64,000 nucleotides of DNA from assembly GCA_963731035.1 (NCBI GenBank), contig CAVSUY010000027.1, positions 1 to 64,000 on the forward strand. The letters run 5' to 3'. Made by a program: the position numbers and the translations under genes. The notes beneath the pieces are model-generated. The model was not told the DNA's origin and did no database searches. It saw only the letters and a list, made by a program, of their open reading frames with translations. Below are positions 8,625 through 17,701 of the stretch, piece by piece. Every line of letters begins with the position of its first letter. Positions within the stretch are counted from its first letter, which is position 1. The stretch is from JAANXG01 sp963731035 (GTDB lineage Bacteria > Pseudomonadota > Gammaproteobacteria > Arenicellales > JAANXG01).

Positions 8625-9551
8625 CTAGTGCCAAGCGGCTTTTGCGTCGGATACCAGAAATCGTTTCAAGGTAACCAGCGACTCGCGGCTCTTCTCGAGG
8701 CTCGATAGATAACCCGACGCGCACCTCGCCGCCCGGGCACAAAACCGAAAGTGCTCCGCCAGCAGTGGCGGATCGAACAGGCGGACGCCGATGCTACTCG
8801 CCGCCAGCCGACGCGACGTCTCCCCACGAGACAGTTTTCGAATCCCCGCCATCTCGTCGTTCGCATCGTCGAGCCACAACAAGACAGATACGCCCGATGG
8901 TGGTGGCTCCATGCCGCCCTCCCCGGTCCGCGGCATCTTCGGTTGCGGCAGTCCTCCGATGAGCCTCAACTCCTGGTCGACGAGAAACGGGGCAGTGTCG
9001 TCGACGACTCGTACGACCCCCGGACACTGCTCCTCGAGATAGCGCGCTGCGGTGGACTTGCCCGCCCCGGAACTACCCAGGAAGCAGACGGCTCGACCCG
9101 ACACCGCAATCGCGCTCAGGTGCAGCGTGAAAAGACCCTGGAGCGCCAGCGACAAGGTCATGACCGGCCCGAGTAGAACGTCCCGATCGAAGGCCCAGTC
9201 GGATGCATCGGTCCGATGGATCTCGTGACCATCATTCGATATGTGGAAACCGGAACGAGCTTCTGCCCTCAGTAAGAATCCCGTCGGAGATCGCTCGCAG
9301 ATTACGTTCCGGTACCCGCCGCCGAAAAAACCGGGCCCACGATAGATCAACCTGGTCCCTTCCCCATCCGGGCGGTCGTTCCGTGCAGGAGGTTTCCACG
9401 TAGTCCGGATCCCCCCGTTCTGCTCATACCCCGGCAAACCCAGCGATACATCGCTCACGAGAAGGCGCTGAGCGATTCGATAGACGTATCGCGGCTCGCT
9501 CGGGGAGTTGGCATCCCACCTGAGATACAGGATCTGCTGTTCCACGGGCAT
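8625..9551 (-). CDS. HPr-kinase-like protein of a lasso/RiPP locus
   Basis: The product is 308 residues. The middle carries a Walker A loop GSSGAGKST at 159-167, preceded by the helix-strand pattern SLALQGLFTLHLSAIAV typical of HPr-kinase-related proteins, and followed by the acidic VVDD pair. Relatives in other lasso clusters phosphorylate the precursor, usually at a C-terminal Ser. Here the core ends in Ile, so the target could be an internal Ser/Thr (core positions 2, 3, 7, 10, 13) or another molecule. It is transcribed convergently with the precursor gene and lies 35 bp downstream of the gspC-like gene. There is no HPr or PTS gene nearby, so a carbon-catabolite role is unlikely. Confidence 0.8.
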   Translation of the reverse strand: MPVEQQILYLRWDANSPSEPRYVYRIAQRLLVSDVSLGLPGYEQNGGIRTTWKPPARNDRPDGEGTRLIYRGPGFFGGGYRNVICERSPTGFLLRAEARSGFHISNDGHEIHRTDASDWAFDRDVLLGPVMTLSLALQGLFTLHLSAIAVSGRAVCFLGSSGAGKSTAARYLEEQCPGVVRVVDDTAPFLVDQELRLIGGLPQPKMPRTGEGGMEPPPSGVSVLLWLDDANDEMAGIRKLSRGETSRRLAASSIGVRLFDPPLLAEHFRFCARAARCASGYLSSLEKSRESLVTLKRFLVSDAKAAWH

Positions 9552-9586
9552 GGGGACAACCTACTCGGCGGAGCTGTCTGGTGGTT

Positions 9587-10315
9587 TCAGAAGGGCAGCT
9601 TGTTCAACTTGCCGGTAGGTTCCTTCACTCCACCGTACGGAATGTCCGCGTTGCGCGGCCCCGTGGCCGCTGCCGTCGCTTCCCCTCCTTCGGACTGCAG
9701 CGTCCTTCCGTCGCTGCTTGGAGACGCCTGCCGCCCCGCCTGTCCGGATTCTTCGGCTCCGACGGCCGCGCCGTCCTTGCTGGAAAGGTCCGGCAGCTTC
9801 AGGTACAGGCTCTCCACGGCACCGTGGCGATCCAACAGCACCCGCTTCGCCTCAACGGAACGAATCCTGGCATCGGTGCCTTCGACCGCCTGCCCGACGC
9901 GATACGGGGTCACGTCGCCCCTGTTCACGCCGATCAGTGCCCGCGCGTAACGGTCGTCTGCACTCGCGATCATTCCCATCAGGCGCAACTGCAGCTTTGT
10001 TTCGGGCGCCCGAGCAACCTCGGCGGCTTCGGGTTGGTCGGTTTGGCCGAACAGATGCGCTGAAACGATCCGATCGATGTCGTAACCCGGCGAAGCCGTG
10101 TCCGTCCGCGAAACCGTGGTACTCCCGTCCTTCTGAGCCTTCATCCCTTGCATTCCGAATCCCACGAAGCCCGCCAGGTTCGTATACGCCACGACGACAA
10201 GCACCCCGGCCGCGGCCGCGACCATCAGCACATCGAGCATCCGGCGGGTTTGTCGCGAAATCAACGTCTCTTCGGAAACCGGGTTCCCGCTAGTGAGCGG
10301 TCTGTATTGTCGCAC
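9587..10315 (-). CDS. GspC-like type II secretion inner-membrane protein
   Basis: The product is 242 residues with a probable GTG start. One membrane segment lies near residues 27-50 (LDVLMVAAAAGVLVVVAY). A periplasmic homology-region domain (about 90-170) contains KLQLRLMGMIASADDRYARA, followed by a short Ser/Gly/Ala-rich tail. This is the layout of GspC, which links the inner-membrane platform of the type II secretion system to the secretin. No PDZ or coiled-coil extension is evident and no other gsp gene is present here. It sits between the HprK-like gene and the second C25 gene on the same strand, so it may support export of the C25 proteins (inference). Confidence 0.7.
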   Translation of the reverse strand: MRQYRPLTSGNPVSEETLISRQTRRMLDVLMVAAAAGVLVVVAYTNLAGFVGFGMQGMKAQKDGSTTVSRTDTASPGYDIDRIVSAHLFGQTDQPEAAEVARAPETKLQLRLMGMIASADDRYARALIGVNRGDVTPYRVGQAVEGTDARIRSVEAKRVLLDRHGAVESLYLKLPDLSSKDGAAVGAEESGQAGRQASPSSDGRTLQSEGGEATAAATGPRNADIPYGGVKEPTGKLNKLPF

Positions 10316-10386
10316 GGCCAGTCCGTGAAAAGACCCGGCGCGATGCGAACGCGCCGGGTCACACGTCTCCCTTCTCTCACGGGGCG

Positions 10387-13300
10387 CTAGGGTGTCAGGT
10401 GCAGCGAAGGATCGCCGAGCACCGCCCAGTTGGTGATCACCCCTCGGAAATCCGGGCCCAGTGCCTGGCGCGCCTGAAGCACCGCCTCACCCGCGCTCGT
10501 GCCTTGCGACATGGCAGACATGGCGCGGCCGAGCATTGCCTCGTTGTCGCTGAAGCCGCTCAGGGTCGCTGCCCCCTGGACCAGCGCCGCCCCGCGATTG
10601 CCCGACAGCAGCAGCGCATTGCCCAAGGTATCCACCGACGGCGACACGAAGTAGCTGGTGTAGCACGACATGGTTCCGACCAGGGTCGGCTTGTCCGCGT
10701 TCGACAGGTTCTTCGCCGTTTCCGAGTTCAGCAGATTCTGGAAGGTCCACGAGGTCGGAGAGCCGTGACCGCTGAACAGCGTCACGGCGTTGCCGTCGTT
10801 GAAGCCCTGCAGCAGGGCGTCGCGCGCGGCGCTGGGGGTGCTGAAGTCGTCCACGTACACCTTCGTGAGATCCGACCAGGGCTGCCCATCCGCCGTCACC
10901 AGCTTGCCGGCCACGCGGTCCACCTGCCCGGCAAATGACGGGAACCGGGTATCCCGTGCCCCCGCCGCCAGCAACGCCTTGTGCTGCGACGCCATGGTCT
11001 GCTGGTACTGGAGCGTCTTGCTGATCATGGAGTCCAGCTCGGCCAGCGTTCGCACCGGCCAGCGCCCGATCGACTTGTCCGGGATGCCGTCCGGATCCGA
11101 ACCCGGACCCGACGCACCATACAGGTCCGCTATCAGCCCGTCCGCGGGCGTCTGGAAGACCACCTCGCTGGTGCGCGCGAAATAGGTCGGCACGAAGTCT
11201 ATTGACCCGGCACCGGTGTAATTCAACGGATCGGACGTCGCGCCACCCACCAGCAATACCTGTCGAATCGGGTGCACAGCATCCTGGGCCTGCAGGTAGG
11301 CTCGAATGGCTCCTGGAACCGGCAGTCCGTATCCGTACTGCTCGAATATATCCTCCACGTCGACGATCTTGACGCTGTAACCCTGGTTCTGCTTGGCGCT
11401 GATGAAATCCTGCGCCTCGTTCAGCCGGTCTATGAAGTTCGCGTGGCTGACGATGATGTAGTCCGCCGAGGGATCCAGCAGATCCGCGGGCTGCCCGGGA
11501 TTCACCACTTCCGGTGACAGCAGGGCCTGCTGCGTCGAGACCCAGTACCGCGCATCGGCGCCCGCCACTCCTGGAATCCGCGCGGAGAACGCACCATTGC
11601 TTCGCCCCGACTTGACCTTGAGCTGGGTCAGAGTGCCGTTGCTGGACGCGTAGGCGACCAGGTCGTTGGTGCTGAAGCCATTGACCTCAAACACGTCGCC
11701 GTTGTCCTTGAAGTCCAGCACATCATCCCGCGCCATGAATGCCCGCGGATACGTGATGGCGTAGGTATCGCCATAGAGCAGGTCGAACGGATAACCGGCC
11801 ACCCCGGGCACCTCCACCCGAACCGTGTTGCTCCCGTCGTGCAGCGCGCCGGCGGCCACGGGGACTGTCACGTCCCATGCCACGATACCGTCGTTGGCGA
11901 CGTCCGCAACGGGATCTGTGCCGCCGTTCAGGTAGACCTTGACCTCGTGGTCGGGGGTGCTGCCGCCAAAATATGTGATGCCGTCAAGGCCCAGATGGAT
12001 AGCCGTCCTGCTGTCTGCAGCGCCGGTGGCCAAGTGATCCAGCGTCAAGTCGACGCTGGCCTGGCCCGTCGGCCCGCCTGGAATGCCGATCAGGCGCTGC
12101 TCGTACCAAGGGTTGGTCGAAGGCATGTTCAGACCGTATTCGACATTCACGTCGCGTTTGGCCGTTTCCATGTAATAGGTCGGTGCCGTCCCCGGCTTCC
12201 CGGTCTGGTTCAGGGACTCGCTGTCAACAGCCAGCCCCGGATTCACCCGGACCCGATAGACGTTGGTGTCGGTGTATCGCGCATCCTCGCTATCCACCGG
12301 CTCGGCGTAGAAATCGATGTAGCCTCCCGGCCCGAAACCGCTGCCGCTGTGCACGAAACGGGATACCGGCTGTCCTTTATGGGTCAAGGCGATGTCACCG
12401 GTGGCGACGCCCGTGAAATCGACCCCTGCACCCAGCAATTGGCTATAGGTGACGCGATAGATCCCCTCCTGTCCAGTCTCGAGATCGACTGCCGGAGTTC
12501 CCGACGCCGCGGTCGCAGCGGCACTCACCTGGCCCTTCTTATGATCAGATTTGCGCCACTTGCCGCCTTTTCGAACGTAGCCCTTGCCCTTCAGGTTATT
12601 GTCGAGCTGCGTTTGGATACTCTGCCAGGGAATCGGGTCGGGCGTGGATGCCACGCCGTACTGAGCCCCAAGCTCGAACGGCCCGAAGAAGTTCTGCGTG
12701 CCATCCGTGTCCACGCTGGAGATGGCGACCTTCTCCAATTGACCCCCGGCAGGAGCCGTCACGGACTGGTTGTAGCTCTGTGGAGTCACCGAGTCGGTGG
12801 TGTGATTGATCACCAGGTACTCGTTCAGCTTCTGCCACTGCCCGTTCACCTTCCCCCACAGGTTGAAACCGACGGTCGAGGTCTCCGAGGCTGTGCCCCA
12901 GTTGAAATCGACGCCGTTGCCCGTGAGCTGAGCCTTGAATCGGCTCAAGGTCACCGGCAGGCTGGTGATGTCCTGGGTGTAATCCTCGACCTCACCGCTG
13001 TCGACGATGCCGTCGGGGGACAACAGGTTGGGATCGGAGAAGTCGCTGTCCGTCGTGATCCTGTAGCGGAAATAGAACGTGCCAGCAGCTACGCCGCCAT
13101 CGGCGACGCCGGGAAGCGTCCACGCCACGGGGAAACTACCACCGGTGGTCCCATCCGGCACGCTGATGCAGCTTCGCTCGCCGGTGTCCGTGGCTGACGC
13201 CGATTCCGGGTCCGCCGAAGTGGTGGACGTATTGGGTGCGTTGTTGAAGTCACCACTGTGGTCCAAATCCATCCAGGCACACAGTATGGCGGCCTTTCCG

Positions 13301-14511
13301 CTGTTGTTGGTGGCATTTACCGTCGTGGTGTACACGTCGGGGTTACCATCACCGTCGGTAATCGAGGACGTCGGCAGCGTTACGCCGTCCTCGTCGTCTC
13401 TTGGCGGGTTGCCGTTCGTGTCGTCGCCAAGCGCGTCAATCGAGGCGAAGTAGGTGGTCTCGGTGTCCGGGGCGGTTCCGAGGAATGGATCCCCCTTTGC
13501 CACCAGGTGGCCTGCGACCCCATAATTGTAGCCCGCTTGGGAAGAAACAACCCCTTCGTCCGGCAGATCTCCCATGTCACCAACGGTGCTGCCGACTATC
13601 TTGAAATTGACCGTCTTGTCGCCGCTGCTGCCCGCCGGCGCCGTGATCCGGGCCTGCAGGGGGCCGGACCATATCGGGATGGTGAAATCGGGCTTCAATG
13701 CTTCCGCGTAGAAGCAGATATAGGGGTCGTTGGTGGAGTTGCGAAGGGGAATGCGTCCGGCTCCCCCGGTGTCGATGAGAGTCAGATCGCTGCGAGCAGG
13801 GTCCGGGTTGGTGATGGCTCCATCATTGTCGTCGATGAAACCGTCACAATCGCGATCGAGGTTGACGTATAGCTCCGTGACGATCTGCTCGTCACAATTG
13901 CCCGCGCCGCAAGCGACGACCTTGTCCTTCGTCAGCAGGGTTATGTACCCGTTCGATGACGTCACCGGCGTGTAGCCGTAGTCGGCATTGGCGCTGGGAT
14001 GGGGGCACACGAAGGTCGACTTGTCCGCAATATCGATGGTGAACCTCTTGTATCGGGGTGGGGCAGACAGGTCTGAGCCGTCATAACCCGAACCCGTTCC
14101 GTTTCCTTCGCGATCACACACCGCGAGCTCCCAACAGCGGCTTTCCTGGAAGCCGTTGACAATGGGGCTGCCGGTGTCGACATGGTACAGGCCCAACTCC
14201 AGCGAACCCGCCCACGGCGTCGTTGTGCCGTGCAAGCCGTTACCGTCGGTATCCGACGGCGAGCACTGGACCACTCCGCCCGAATCGACGTAAGGATCGA
14301 CTGGGGTGCTATCGAAATCCAGCGCGGCGAAGAACGGCTCCCATTTACCGTCGACCGATATGCTCACGTTCGAATGCTGGAACAGAAGCTGCGATTCGTC
14401 CCAGCCATTGAATTGTGAGTTGGTGCCTTGGAGCTCCGCCTGAACGCTCAGGGAAGTGGCCAGCCCTAGAATCAGGGCAGCGATGGACAGACAAGACGAA
14501 CGCTTATTCAT
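10387..14511 (-). CDS. Large secreted gingipain-like (peptidase C25 family) protein 2
   Basis: The ATG at 14511 is chosen because it opens a clean signal peptide (MNKRSSCLSIAALILGLA to SVQA). The longer frame upstream is Arg/Cys-rich and not signal-like. The mature protein (about 1350 residues) has D-x-D-x-D-G repeats. A GEVED-type domain (residues around SGEVEDYTQD) is followed by the PVTLSRF-x-NWGTASE-x-VGFNLW domain it shares with protein 1. The C25 caspase-like domain is C-terminal, with His in FSGHGSPTSW and Cys in GTMSCYTSYF. It ends GDPSLHLTP without a sorting tail. The two C25 proteins share the back half almost block by block but have different N-terminal modules, which suggests duplication followed by swapping of the adhesive or sensor part. 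Confidence 0.87.
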   Translation of the reverse strand: MNKRSSCLSIAALILGLATSLSVQAELQGTNSQFNGWDESQLLFQHSNVSISVDGKWEPFFAALDFDSTPVDPYVDSGGVVQCSPSDTDGNGLHGTTTPWAGSLELGLYHVDTGSPIVNGFQESRCWELAVCDREGNGTGSGYDGSDLSAPPRYKRFTIDIADKSTFVCPHPSANADYGYTPVTSSNGYITLLTKDKVVACGAGNCDEQIVTELYVNLDRDCDGFIDDNDGAITNPDPARSDLTLIDTGGAGRIPLRNSTNDPYICFYAEALKPDFTIPIWSGPLQARITAPAGSSGDKTVNFKIVGSTVGDMGDLPDEGVVSSQAGYNYGVAGHLVAKGDPFLGTAPDTETTYFASIDALGDDTNGNPPRDDEDGVTLPTSSITDGDGNPDVYTTTVNATNNSGKAAILCAWMDLDHSGDFNNAPNTSTTSADPESASATDTGERSCISVPDGTTGGSFPVAWTLPGVADGGVAAGTFYFRYRITTDSDFSDPNLLSPDGIVDSGEVEDYTQDITSLPVTLSRFKAQLTGNGVDFNWGTASETSTVGFNLWGKVNGQWQKLNEYLVINHTTDSVTPQSYNQSVTAPAGGQLEKVAISSVDTDGTQNFFGPFELGAQYGVASTPDPIPWQSIQTQLDNNLKGKGYVRKGGKWRKSDHKKGQVSAAATAASGTPAVDLETGQEGIYRVTYSQLLGAGVDFTGVATGDIALTHKGQPVSRFVHSGSGFGPGGYIDFYAEPVDSEDARYTDTNVYRVRVNPGLAVDSESLNQTGKPGTAPTYYMETAKRDVNVEYGLNMPSTNPWYEQRLIGIPGGPTGQASVDLTLDHLATGAADSRTAIHLGLDGITYFGGSTPDHEVKVYLNGGTDPVADVANDGIVAWDVTVPVAAGALHDGSNTVRVEVPGVAGYPFDLLYGDTYAITYPRAFMARDDVLDFKDNGDVFEVNGFSTNDLVAYASSNGTLTQLKVKSGRSNGAFSARIPGVAGADARYWVSTQQALLSPEVVNPGQPADLLDPSADYIIVSHANFIDRLNEAQDFISAKQNQGYSVKIVDVEDIFEQYGYGLPVPGAIRAYLQAQDAVHPIRQVLLVGGATSDPLNYTGAGSIDFVPTYFARTSEVVFQTPADGLIADLYGASGPGSDPDGIPDKSIGRWPVRTLAELDSMISKTLQYQQTMASQHKALLAAGARDTRFPSFAGQVDRVAGKLVTADGQPWSDLTKVYVDDFSTPSAARDALLQGFNDGNAVTLFSGHGSPTSWTFQNLLNSETAKNLSNADKPTLVGTMSCYTSYFVSPSVDTLGNALLLSGNRGAALVQGAATLSGFSDNEAMLGRAMSAMSQGTSAGEAVLQARQALGPDFRGVITNWAVLGDPSLHLTP

Positions 14512-14987
14512 AGTGTTATTCAGCCTGCTTTTTCGACGAGTTCTCTTAACGCTCAAACAACCCGGAACCCGGTCCCCCGGACCGCCCGATTCGCAGGCAC
14601 AACTCCCTCGGGCCCAATCGCACCGATCGCAACGCGGGTAACGATCCCCCAAGGTAACGCCAGATTTATTCACCCCACCGTGACGTAGCCATGCTCTCGC
14701 ATAGAGCCCCAATGCTACAGTATTTTAGCAGTTCATCGGTGTTTATCGACTGGAACGCCGGGAAACTTGAGGGAGAAGAGCACGATTTCCGGCCGCCCAA
14801 CTTGGGACGGTACCGGCTCTCGCATCTCAACTCCGGCCACCGCTGGTCATGAACTGGGGCTTTCTTCGATTTCGGTCTTAAGATTCAATGACTTGGATCC
14901 TATGGATCTCCCAGCATGCCATGCGCCCATGGCAGTCGAACCGGCCGGCGCAGCCTGTTTCGGACGAAGCGGTGTCTCGCGCCCGCC
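14512..14987. other. Intergenic stretch between C25 gene 2 and B2 gene
   Basis: No confident gene is visible in these 476 bases. They should hold the C25 gene 2 leader. On the + strand a 46-codon ATG frame (14712-14852) ends with a stretch that partly resembles the lasso leader signature; it is treated as a finding rather than a gene. Confidence 0.5.
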
Positions 14988-15419
14988 CTAGAAACGGGCC
15001 GGGAAGGCGCTGTAGCTCGTCCCGTCCGGCTCCGCGTCCAGCGTACCCCCACCGTACTCAACCCACGCATGCGCTTCGAAGCCGTTGCCACCGCTGCGCG
15101 TGCCCAGTCGCACGACGGCATCTATTCCGGCCGAATTCAGCAGCTTTCGGATTGCCAGGGAACGACTGAGACAGGTCCCGATGCTCAGGCTACGTCCGGC
15201 GCGTTTCACTGCCGAGACGGCTCGCGCCGGGAAGGTATTGTTGGAACCGTCCGCCGGCGGCGCCGTATCTACGCTCAGCGGACCGGAAAGCGCCAGTGTC
15301 CGTTTCAAGCCGAGCAGCCGTAGGGACGCAGCGTAGAAGACCAGAAGAGCGGCGGCACGAAGCACCAGGATCTTGTCCTGGGGGGACATGATATAGAATC
15401 GCAGCCACCTGTCTCTCAT
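14988..15419 (-). CDS. Lasso peptide B2 leader peptidase (transglutaminase-like)
   Basis: The product is 143 residues if started at the ATG at 15419. This is the usual size of the B2 family, while the frame upstream lacks family-like sequence. The motifs are GTCLSRSLAI with catalytic Cys83, FEAHAWVEYGG with His117, and TLDAEPD with Asp128, giving the Cys-His-Asp triad of transglutaminase-fold peptidases. Family members cut the leader off lasso precursors behind a penultimate Thr, which fits Thr35-Met36/Gly37 of the peptide at 8382-8549. The B2 protein needs an RRE partner (B1); no separate one is seen, so the N-terminal region of the PRMT-like protein is the best candidate. It lies upstream of C25 gene 2 on the same strand and diverges from the nucleotidyltransferase gene. 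Confidence 0.86.
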   Translation of the reverse strand: MRDRWLRFYIMSPQDKILVLRAAALLVFYAASLRLLGLKRTLALSGPLSVDTAPPADGSNNTFPARAVSAVKRAGRSLSIGTCLSRSLAIRKLLNSAGIDAVVRLGTRSGGNGFEAHAWVEYGGGTLDAEPDGTSYSAFPARF

Positions 15420-15526
15420 GATCTCAACTACCCCGTCGGGTAGAATGCTCCAGGATTGAGCGGGACACCGAGTATACAACCAAACCCCTGCAAGATAGAG
15501 GTCCAGGCGTCGGAGGCGATCCGGGC

Positions 15527-16687
15527 GTGGTCACCCTCGTTCCGCTGGATCACCAACCATCTGCCCCTGCCTTCATGAGCCCATCATTCTATTCTGACGC
15601 CACAGAAGAGGCGTTGCGCCATTGGGCCGGGACCCACCTCGCCGACACGCGGCTCGCCGCCGCGCCTCCTGTCAAAGAACCGGGAGTCGTACGGGCATTT
15701 GCCCGAACCCACGGCGTCGCACCGGTTCTGGCGGCACAACTCAAAGCCGCTTCCCCTTCGAGCCCGGTGACCTGGTGGAACGATACGGACGAAAAGCAGG
15801 TCGTCGCCGTCGAAATGGCCAGGAGAAAAGAGTTCACAGGCACGGCCACAGCGTTGTTCGACCGAGTCGAGCCCCCGCCGATCGTGTTCAAGGGACAGGC
15901 GTTGGCTCACTGCCTCTATGATGAATCCTGGCTCCGGCCGCGGACTGACATCGATGTTCTGGTGAACCGTGACATGCGCGACTCTGTCGCCGAAGTCCTG
16001 CTAGGCCAGGGATACCATAGGGCGGAGTCCATCGACGGCGATCTTATCCTGCGCCAAGTCGGATACCGCAAGAAGCTCCACGGCGTCGACCACACCTGGG
16101 ACGTGCACTGGAAGCTCAGCAACAGACCGGCTCTTGCCGACATACTGAGCTACGAGGACCTCCTTCGAGGCGCCGTCGAGGCGCGGATCGACGACGCCCG
16201 ATTTCTGGTGCCGAATCCCGTTGACAGCCTGCTGATAGCCTGCCTGCACCTGATTGGACATCATTCGAATGAGATTCGACTCATCTGGCTGTACGACATA
16301 CATTTGTTGATCGCATCGCTGGCCGAAGCTGAGCAAAGCCGATTCCTCGAGAAGGCAAAAGGCGCGACCGAGGCTCAATCCGCCTGTCATACCGCCATCG
16401 CCCTGACGCAGCGCTACTTGCCCAGCCATCGCTCCTACGATCTGTTACAGGGATTGCCGCCCAATCCCGCCGATCGATCGGTGTCGGCGCGGTCATACGC
16501 GGGCCGTTTGATTACAGACGGCCGGGCGCTGAGTAGAGAGGACCGGCTCCGGTTCATCAGGCAGCACCTGTTTCCGTCCGCCGACTATATGGTCAGGCGC
16601 TTCGGCATTCGACACCGGTGGCAGCTGCCGTTCTGGTACGGGGTTCGAATAGTGCGGGCGGTGCCGAAGTTGTTCAGGAGGCGGTGA
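15527..16687 (+). CDS. Nucleotidyltransferase-family protein of a lasso/RiPP locus
   Basis: The product is 386 residues from a GTG preceded by GGAGG; an ATG at 15575 is an alternative. The central block VFKGQALAHCLYDESW followed by RTDIDVLV is the nucleotidyltransferase signature of the uncharacterised family repeatedly found beside lasso B2 and HprK-like genes. The DID pair would bind metal. The rest is helical, with HLIGHHSNEIRLIWLYDI typical of the family. The reaction is unproven; NMP transfer to a peptide or to a phosphorylated intermediate is possible. It diverges from the B2 gene across about 100 bases, so the two may share a promoter region. It is the right-hand edge of the cluster, followed by REP repeats. 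Confidence 0.8.
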   Translation: MVTLVPLDHQPSAPAFMSPSFYSDATEEALRHWAGTHLADTRLAAAPPVKEPGVVRAFARTHGVAPVLAAQLKAASPSSPVTWWNDTDEKQVVAVEMARRKEFTGTATALFDRVEPPPIVFKGQALAHCLYDESWLRPRTDIDVLVNRDMRDSVAEVLLGQGYHRAESIDGDLILRQVGYRKKLHGVDHTWDVHWKLSNRPALADILSYEDLLRGAVEARIDDARFLVPNPVDSLLIACLHLIGHHSNEIRLIWLYDIHLLIASLAEAEQSRFLEKAKGATEAQSACHTAIALTQRYLPSHRSYDLLQGLPPNPADRSVSARSYAGRLITDGRALSREDRLRFIRQHLFPSADYMVRRFGIRHRWQLPFWYGVRIVRAVPKLFRRR

Positions 16688-16692
16688 AGGAA

Positions 16693-16938
16693 TCGCGGTT
16701 GAAACCGCTCCTACAATCCGGGGGTAACCTCGGTGCTGATCCATGGATTGTCGGAATAACGCCAATCGCGACTGAAGTGAGGGATCGCGACTGAAACCGC
16801 TCCTGCAATCCGGGGGTAACCTCGGTGCCGATCCATGGATTGTCGGAATAACGCCAATCGCGACTGAAGTCGCTCCTACAATCCGGGGTTCACCGTGGTG
16901 CCTGAACGCGGATTGTAGGAGCGGTTTCAACCGCGATC
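16693..16938. repeat. REP-type palindrome array
   Basis: Several cores of the form cgcggttgaaaccgctcctac, or their cgcgactgaagtcgc variant, lie in one stretch. A unit of about 91 bp carrying ggggtaacctcggtg is duplicated, and an inverted core closes the array against the 3' end of cpdA. The pattern matches REP/BIME elements, which are mobilised by RAYT transposases elsewhere in the genome. Confidence 0.85.
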
Positions 16939-17701
16939 ACCGGACCTGGTCTACGGGCACCCGCTCCACCGCCGTCGTCCAGCCCCCGTCGTCCTCCAGC
17001 AGGAAGACCCGATAGCCGGGATCGACGCTGTCGTCTGTCGCGAATTTCTCCTCCCCCGGGGCGAACTGAGCGCAGGTCGAGGGGGTGGTGACAATCGGGA
17101 TGCCGCCCGCTACGGTTTCGAATGCCTGGTGCACGTGGCCGCAAACCACGGCCTTCACCGGCGGATCGGACAAGATGGCAAGGAGTTCTTGGCCGTCCAG
17201 GCAGTGTGATGTATCGAGCCAGGCACTGTTCACCTTGACCGGTGGATGATGGAGCGCCACGATGGTGTGCCGTTCCTCGGTATCCAGGGATTGGCGCAAG
17301 CGGGTAAGCTGCTCTGCTCCGAGCTCGCCGTGCACCCGCCCTGGCACCTGACTGTTCAACATCGCGAACCGCCACGATTCGAGCCGGGCGTCCCGGCCGA
17401 CGAAGAAGCGCTCTCCGGGCAAGCACTCCTGCATGCAGGCCAGGTTGTCGTGATTGCCGGGGATTGCATAGAACGGCGCGCGCTGAAGAGGTGCCAGTGT
17501 GCGCTTCAACAACTCGTAGCTCTCCGGCGTCTCGTCCTGGGACAGGTCGCCCGTCAACAGCAGCGCATCGAGGTCCGCGTGCCGCGCCGCCACGTCAGCC
17601 ACCACCGCTTCGAGGGTACGAAGGGTGTTGATCCCATACTGGGCGCCGTCGGAGCTCTCGAACAGATGCGTGTCTGTCAGTTGTACGATCTTGAGGGACA
17701 T
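16937..17701 (-). CDS. cpdA: 3',5'-cyclic-AMP phosphodiesterase CpdA
   Basis: The product is 254 residues and belongs to the calcineurin-like metallophosphoesterases. The motif order is DTHL near the start, GDLSQDE, GNHDN, HHPP and GHVHQ, all with the expected metal ligands. The enzyme hydrolyses cAMP to AMP in the cytoplasm and so tunes CRP-type control. Length and motif spacing match the CpdA/Icc family. Its ATG sits directly against the stop of the Sel1-SPOR gene (one-base overlap), so the two are probably co-transcribed with glnB. The REP array starts at its stop codon. Confidence 0.9.
   Translation of the reverse strand: MSLKIVQLTDTHLFESSDGAQYGINTLRTLEAVVADVAARHADLDALLLTGDLSQDETPESYELLKRTLAPLQRAPFYAIPGNHDNLACMQECLPGERFFVGRDARLESWRFAMLNSQVPGRVHGELGAEQLTRLRQSLDTEERHTIVALHHPPVKVNSAWLDTSHCLDGQELLAILSDPPVKAVVCGHVHQAFETVAGGIPIVTTPSTCAQFAPGEEKFATDDSVDPGYRVFLLEDDGGWTTAVERVPVDQVR

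Noticed and set aside
8369..8674. 101-codon GTG frame overlapping the cyclase stop by four bases
   Set aside because: Its sequence is Arg/Ser-rich and unlike a protein, and it runs into the HprK-like gene. The precursor in another frame (8382-8549) explains this interval.
105..14511. Type IX secretion cargo for the two C25 proteins
   Set aside because: Both end right after the catalytic domain (GDPSLRIEP, GDPSLHLTP), without a C-terminal sorting domain, and the organism looks gammaproteobacterial.
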